Source: Marinicella pacifica
Lineage (GTDB): Bacteria; Pseudomonadota; Gammaproteobacteria; Xanthomonadales; Marinicellaceae
DNA length: 64,000 nt
NCBI RefSeq assembly: GCF_014636635.1
Contig: NZ_BMEO01000005.1
Location: 1-64,000, forward strand
Reading direction: 5' to 3'
Position 1 is the stretch's first letter. Each line of letters opens with the position of its first letter. Below the pieces are notes generated by a model, which saw nothing but the letters and a program-made list of their open reading frames with translations, made no database searches and was not told where the DNA came from. The position numbers and the translations under genes are program-made. This document shows, piece after piece, positions 62,503 to 64,000 of this stretch.

Positions 62503-64000
62503 TCAAACTTTCGCCAAAGTCGCGGCCTGGCGTTGCCAGCGGTGAATTAAGGCATGGCATTGTTCCGGGTGGTTTTTTTGCATGAATTCGGCCAGTTCTC
62601 TGGCTTGTTTAAACAGGTCTTTGTCGGTCTCGACATTGACCAAACGAAATTCCATGGCGCCTTTTTGGCGGGTGCCGAGGATTTCGCCGGGACCACGCAG
62701 TTTGAGATCAGTTTTGGCGATTTCAAAGCCATCGTTGGTATCACGCATGGTGGACAGCCGGGTTTGGGCATTTTGGCTCAAAGGTGCCTGGTACATCAGC
62801 ACACAATGGGATTGGCGAGTGCCGCGCCCCACCCGGCCACGTAACTGGTGTAATTGTGACAAACCCAGGCGTTCGGCATTTTCAATCACCATTAAGGTGG
62901 CATTGGGCACATCAACACCAACCTCAATAACGGTGGTGGCCACCAATAATTGAATATTGCCGGCTTTAAAGTCTGCCATCACGGCGGTTTTCTCATCATC
63001 CTTTAACCGGCCGTGGACCAAACCAATCTTCAAACCTGGAAACCAGTCTTTGAGCTCTTCAAAAGTATTTTCAGCGGCTTTGGCGCGTAAATGCTCGGAC
63101 TCCTCCACCAACGTACAGACCCAATAGGCCTGCTCACCGCGCTGGCAGGCGGCTTCAATGCGTTCGGCCAGTTGTGGCATTTTTTTGTTATCCAGTAAGG
63201 TGGTGTTGATGCTTTGGCGGTTTGGTGGCAGTTCATCAATCACCGACACATCCAGATTAGCGTAAGCCACTTGCGCTAATGTCCGGGGAATCGGGGTGGC
63301 GGTCATAATTAGGCTATGCGGCAGACTGTTGTTATGGTCCGCGCCTTTGGCTTTCAAGGACAGTCGCTGATGCACGCCAAAACGGTGTTGCTCATCAATA
63401 ATCACCAACGCCAGATCGCGGTAAACCACGTCATCCTGAAATAAAGCATGGGTACCGATAATGACAGCAGCGGAATCCGCTATCTTATCCAGTTGCTCAC
63501 GACGTTCTGCGGTTTTCAGACGACCGGATAAAAAAGCCATGTTTTCATGCGGAAAAAATTCGGCCAAAGTAAGGCGGTGCTGCTCGGCCAAAATGGACGT
63601 TGGTGCCATGAACACCGCTTGTTTGCCTGCGGCTAAGGCATGTTCGATGGCACCGGCGGCCACCGCTGTTTTACCGCTGCCAACATCGCCCTGAATCAGG
63701 CGTTGCATCGGACATGTTTTGGCCAGATCCATGCTGATTTCATTAAGCACCCGCTTTTGTGCAGCGGTTAGGGTAAAAGGCAGCCGTGCTAAAAATTGTT
63801 GTTTTTGGTTTATACTGAGACAAAGCGGTGTTGCCCGGTGTTGCTGCCGTTGTTCACGAATGGCCTGTAGCGCCAGGAAGTGACTGACCATTTCTTCAAT
63901 TTTTAAGCGCTGTTGACTTGGATGTTGACCTGTCATAAGAGCCTGCATATCCACATCCGGCGGCGGCTGGTGCACCACTTCTAAAGCCGTTTGCAAATCT
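62503..64000 (-). CDS. recG: ATP-dependent DNA helicase RecG (C-terminal part; continues beyond the window)
   Basis: About 498 C-terminal codons of RecG, which remodels stalled forks. Visible helicase motifs: Walker A 'QGDVGSGKTAVAAGAIEHA', 'MAPTSILAEQH', DEQH box 'VIIDEQHRFGVHQR', 'MTATPIPRTLAQ', and in the second RecA domain 'LLVATTVIEVGVDVPNAT' and 'QLHQLRGRVGRG'. The reading frame runs through the right window edge, so the wedge domain and start lie outside. Not a truncated gene as far as visible. Confidence 0.96.
   Translation of the reverse strand, partial: DLQTALEVVHQPPPDVDMQALMTGQHPSQQRLKIEEMVSHFLALQAIREQRQQHRATPLCLSINQKQQFLARLPFTLTAAQKRVLNEISMDLAKTCPMQRLIQGDVGSGKTAVAAGAIEHALAAGKQAVFMAPTSILAEQHRLTLAEFFPHENMAFLSGRLKTAERREQLDKIADSAAVIIGTHALFQDDVVYRDLALVIIDEQHRFGVHQRLSLKAKGADHNNSLPHSLIMTATPIPRTLAQVAYANLDVSVIDELPPNRQSINTTLLDNKKMPQLAERIEAACQRGEQAYWVCTLVEESEHLRAKAAENTFEELKDWFPGLKIGLVHGRLKDDEKTAVMADFKAGNIQLLVATTVIEVGVDVPNATLMVIENAERLGLSQLHQLRGRVGRGTRQSHCVLMYQAPLSQNAQTRLSTMRDTNDGFEIAKTDLKLRGPGEILGTRQKGAMEFRLVNVETDKDLFKQARELAEFMQKNHPEQCHALIHRWQRQAATLAKV

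Noticed and set aside
1-64000. tRNA or rRNA genes
   Set aside because: No cloverleaf or rRNA-like sequence was recognised by eye; a tRNAscan-SE run would be decisive.

Overview
The window reads as a gammaproteobacterial chromosome of moderate G+C. The trp, hut, dut-algC, nnr-tsaE-amiB, queG, gpmA-dxs and recG genes are all gammaproteobacterial in type. Several secreted proteins end either in an IPTL-CTERM-like tail or in a shared C-terminal 'DLIF-x-[DN]GFE' tail. From memory this combination recalls Marinicella and related marine Lysobacterales-like lineages; that placement is inference, not a search result.

Region 1 (1-2,888) is the head of an integron. A complete integron integrase gene (intI) points right. 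To its left lies the attI/promoter region, followed by cassettes read on the minus strand. Cassette 1 carries a complete class D (OXA-type) beta-lactamase. Cassette 2 carries two genes (VOC family and DUF1801) with no attC between them. The array continues beyond base 1.

Region 2 (2,986-9,552) is mostly cell-envelope assembly: a lipid A-type acyltransferase, a GT2 glycosyltransferase, an O-antigen ligase/polymerase and a GT4 glycosyltransferase in a tight minus-strand operon. An ELM1-like protein and trmH follow. Region 3 (9,622-16,107) holds exported proteins (an Ig/cadherin-like protein, a PQQ-type sugar dehydrogenase, an HExxH peptidase) around ychF. Region 4 (16,183-25,780) has the hutUHG histidine-degradation operon, then a Fur-controlled hemP with a diverged Fur-like gene, trmB, an SLC13 transporter, a HigBA-like toxin-antitoxin pair and a secreted HExxH protein.

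Region 5 (25,940-36,854) is housekeeping: gpmA-dxs, radC, dut-algC, a cytochrome b and a PH/PH/SPFH membrane-protein operon. Region 6 (37,236-49,673) is accessory: a 1,139-residue glycine-rich DUF11 repeat protein, a decayed TPR gene, M28 and M16 peptidases, and an AhpD/DUF4399/DUF2024 operon facing a MarR-type regulator across a palindrome. It ends with a membrane-protein gene interrupted by TAG. Region 7 (49,716-64,000) has amiB-tsaE-yjbQ-nnr opposite queG, a thioredoxin-like lipoprotein with a YihY protein, trpEGDC, a GST, a Phd/ParE pair and the 3' part of recG.

Two copies of a non-coding inverted-repeat element (28,626-28,918 and 51,530-51,690) have 3-bp target duplications and look like MITEs. 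The strongest leads are the integron, the MITE pair (one copy offers tsaE an alternative start), the hemP/Fur-like locus, the shared C-terminal tail, a palindrome inside the trp promoter spacer, and two regulatory operons whose first ATG lies at the predicted transcription start.
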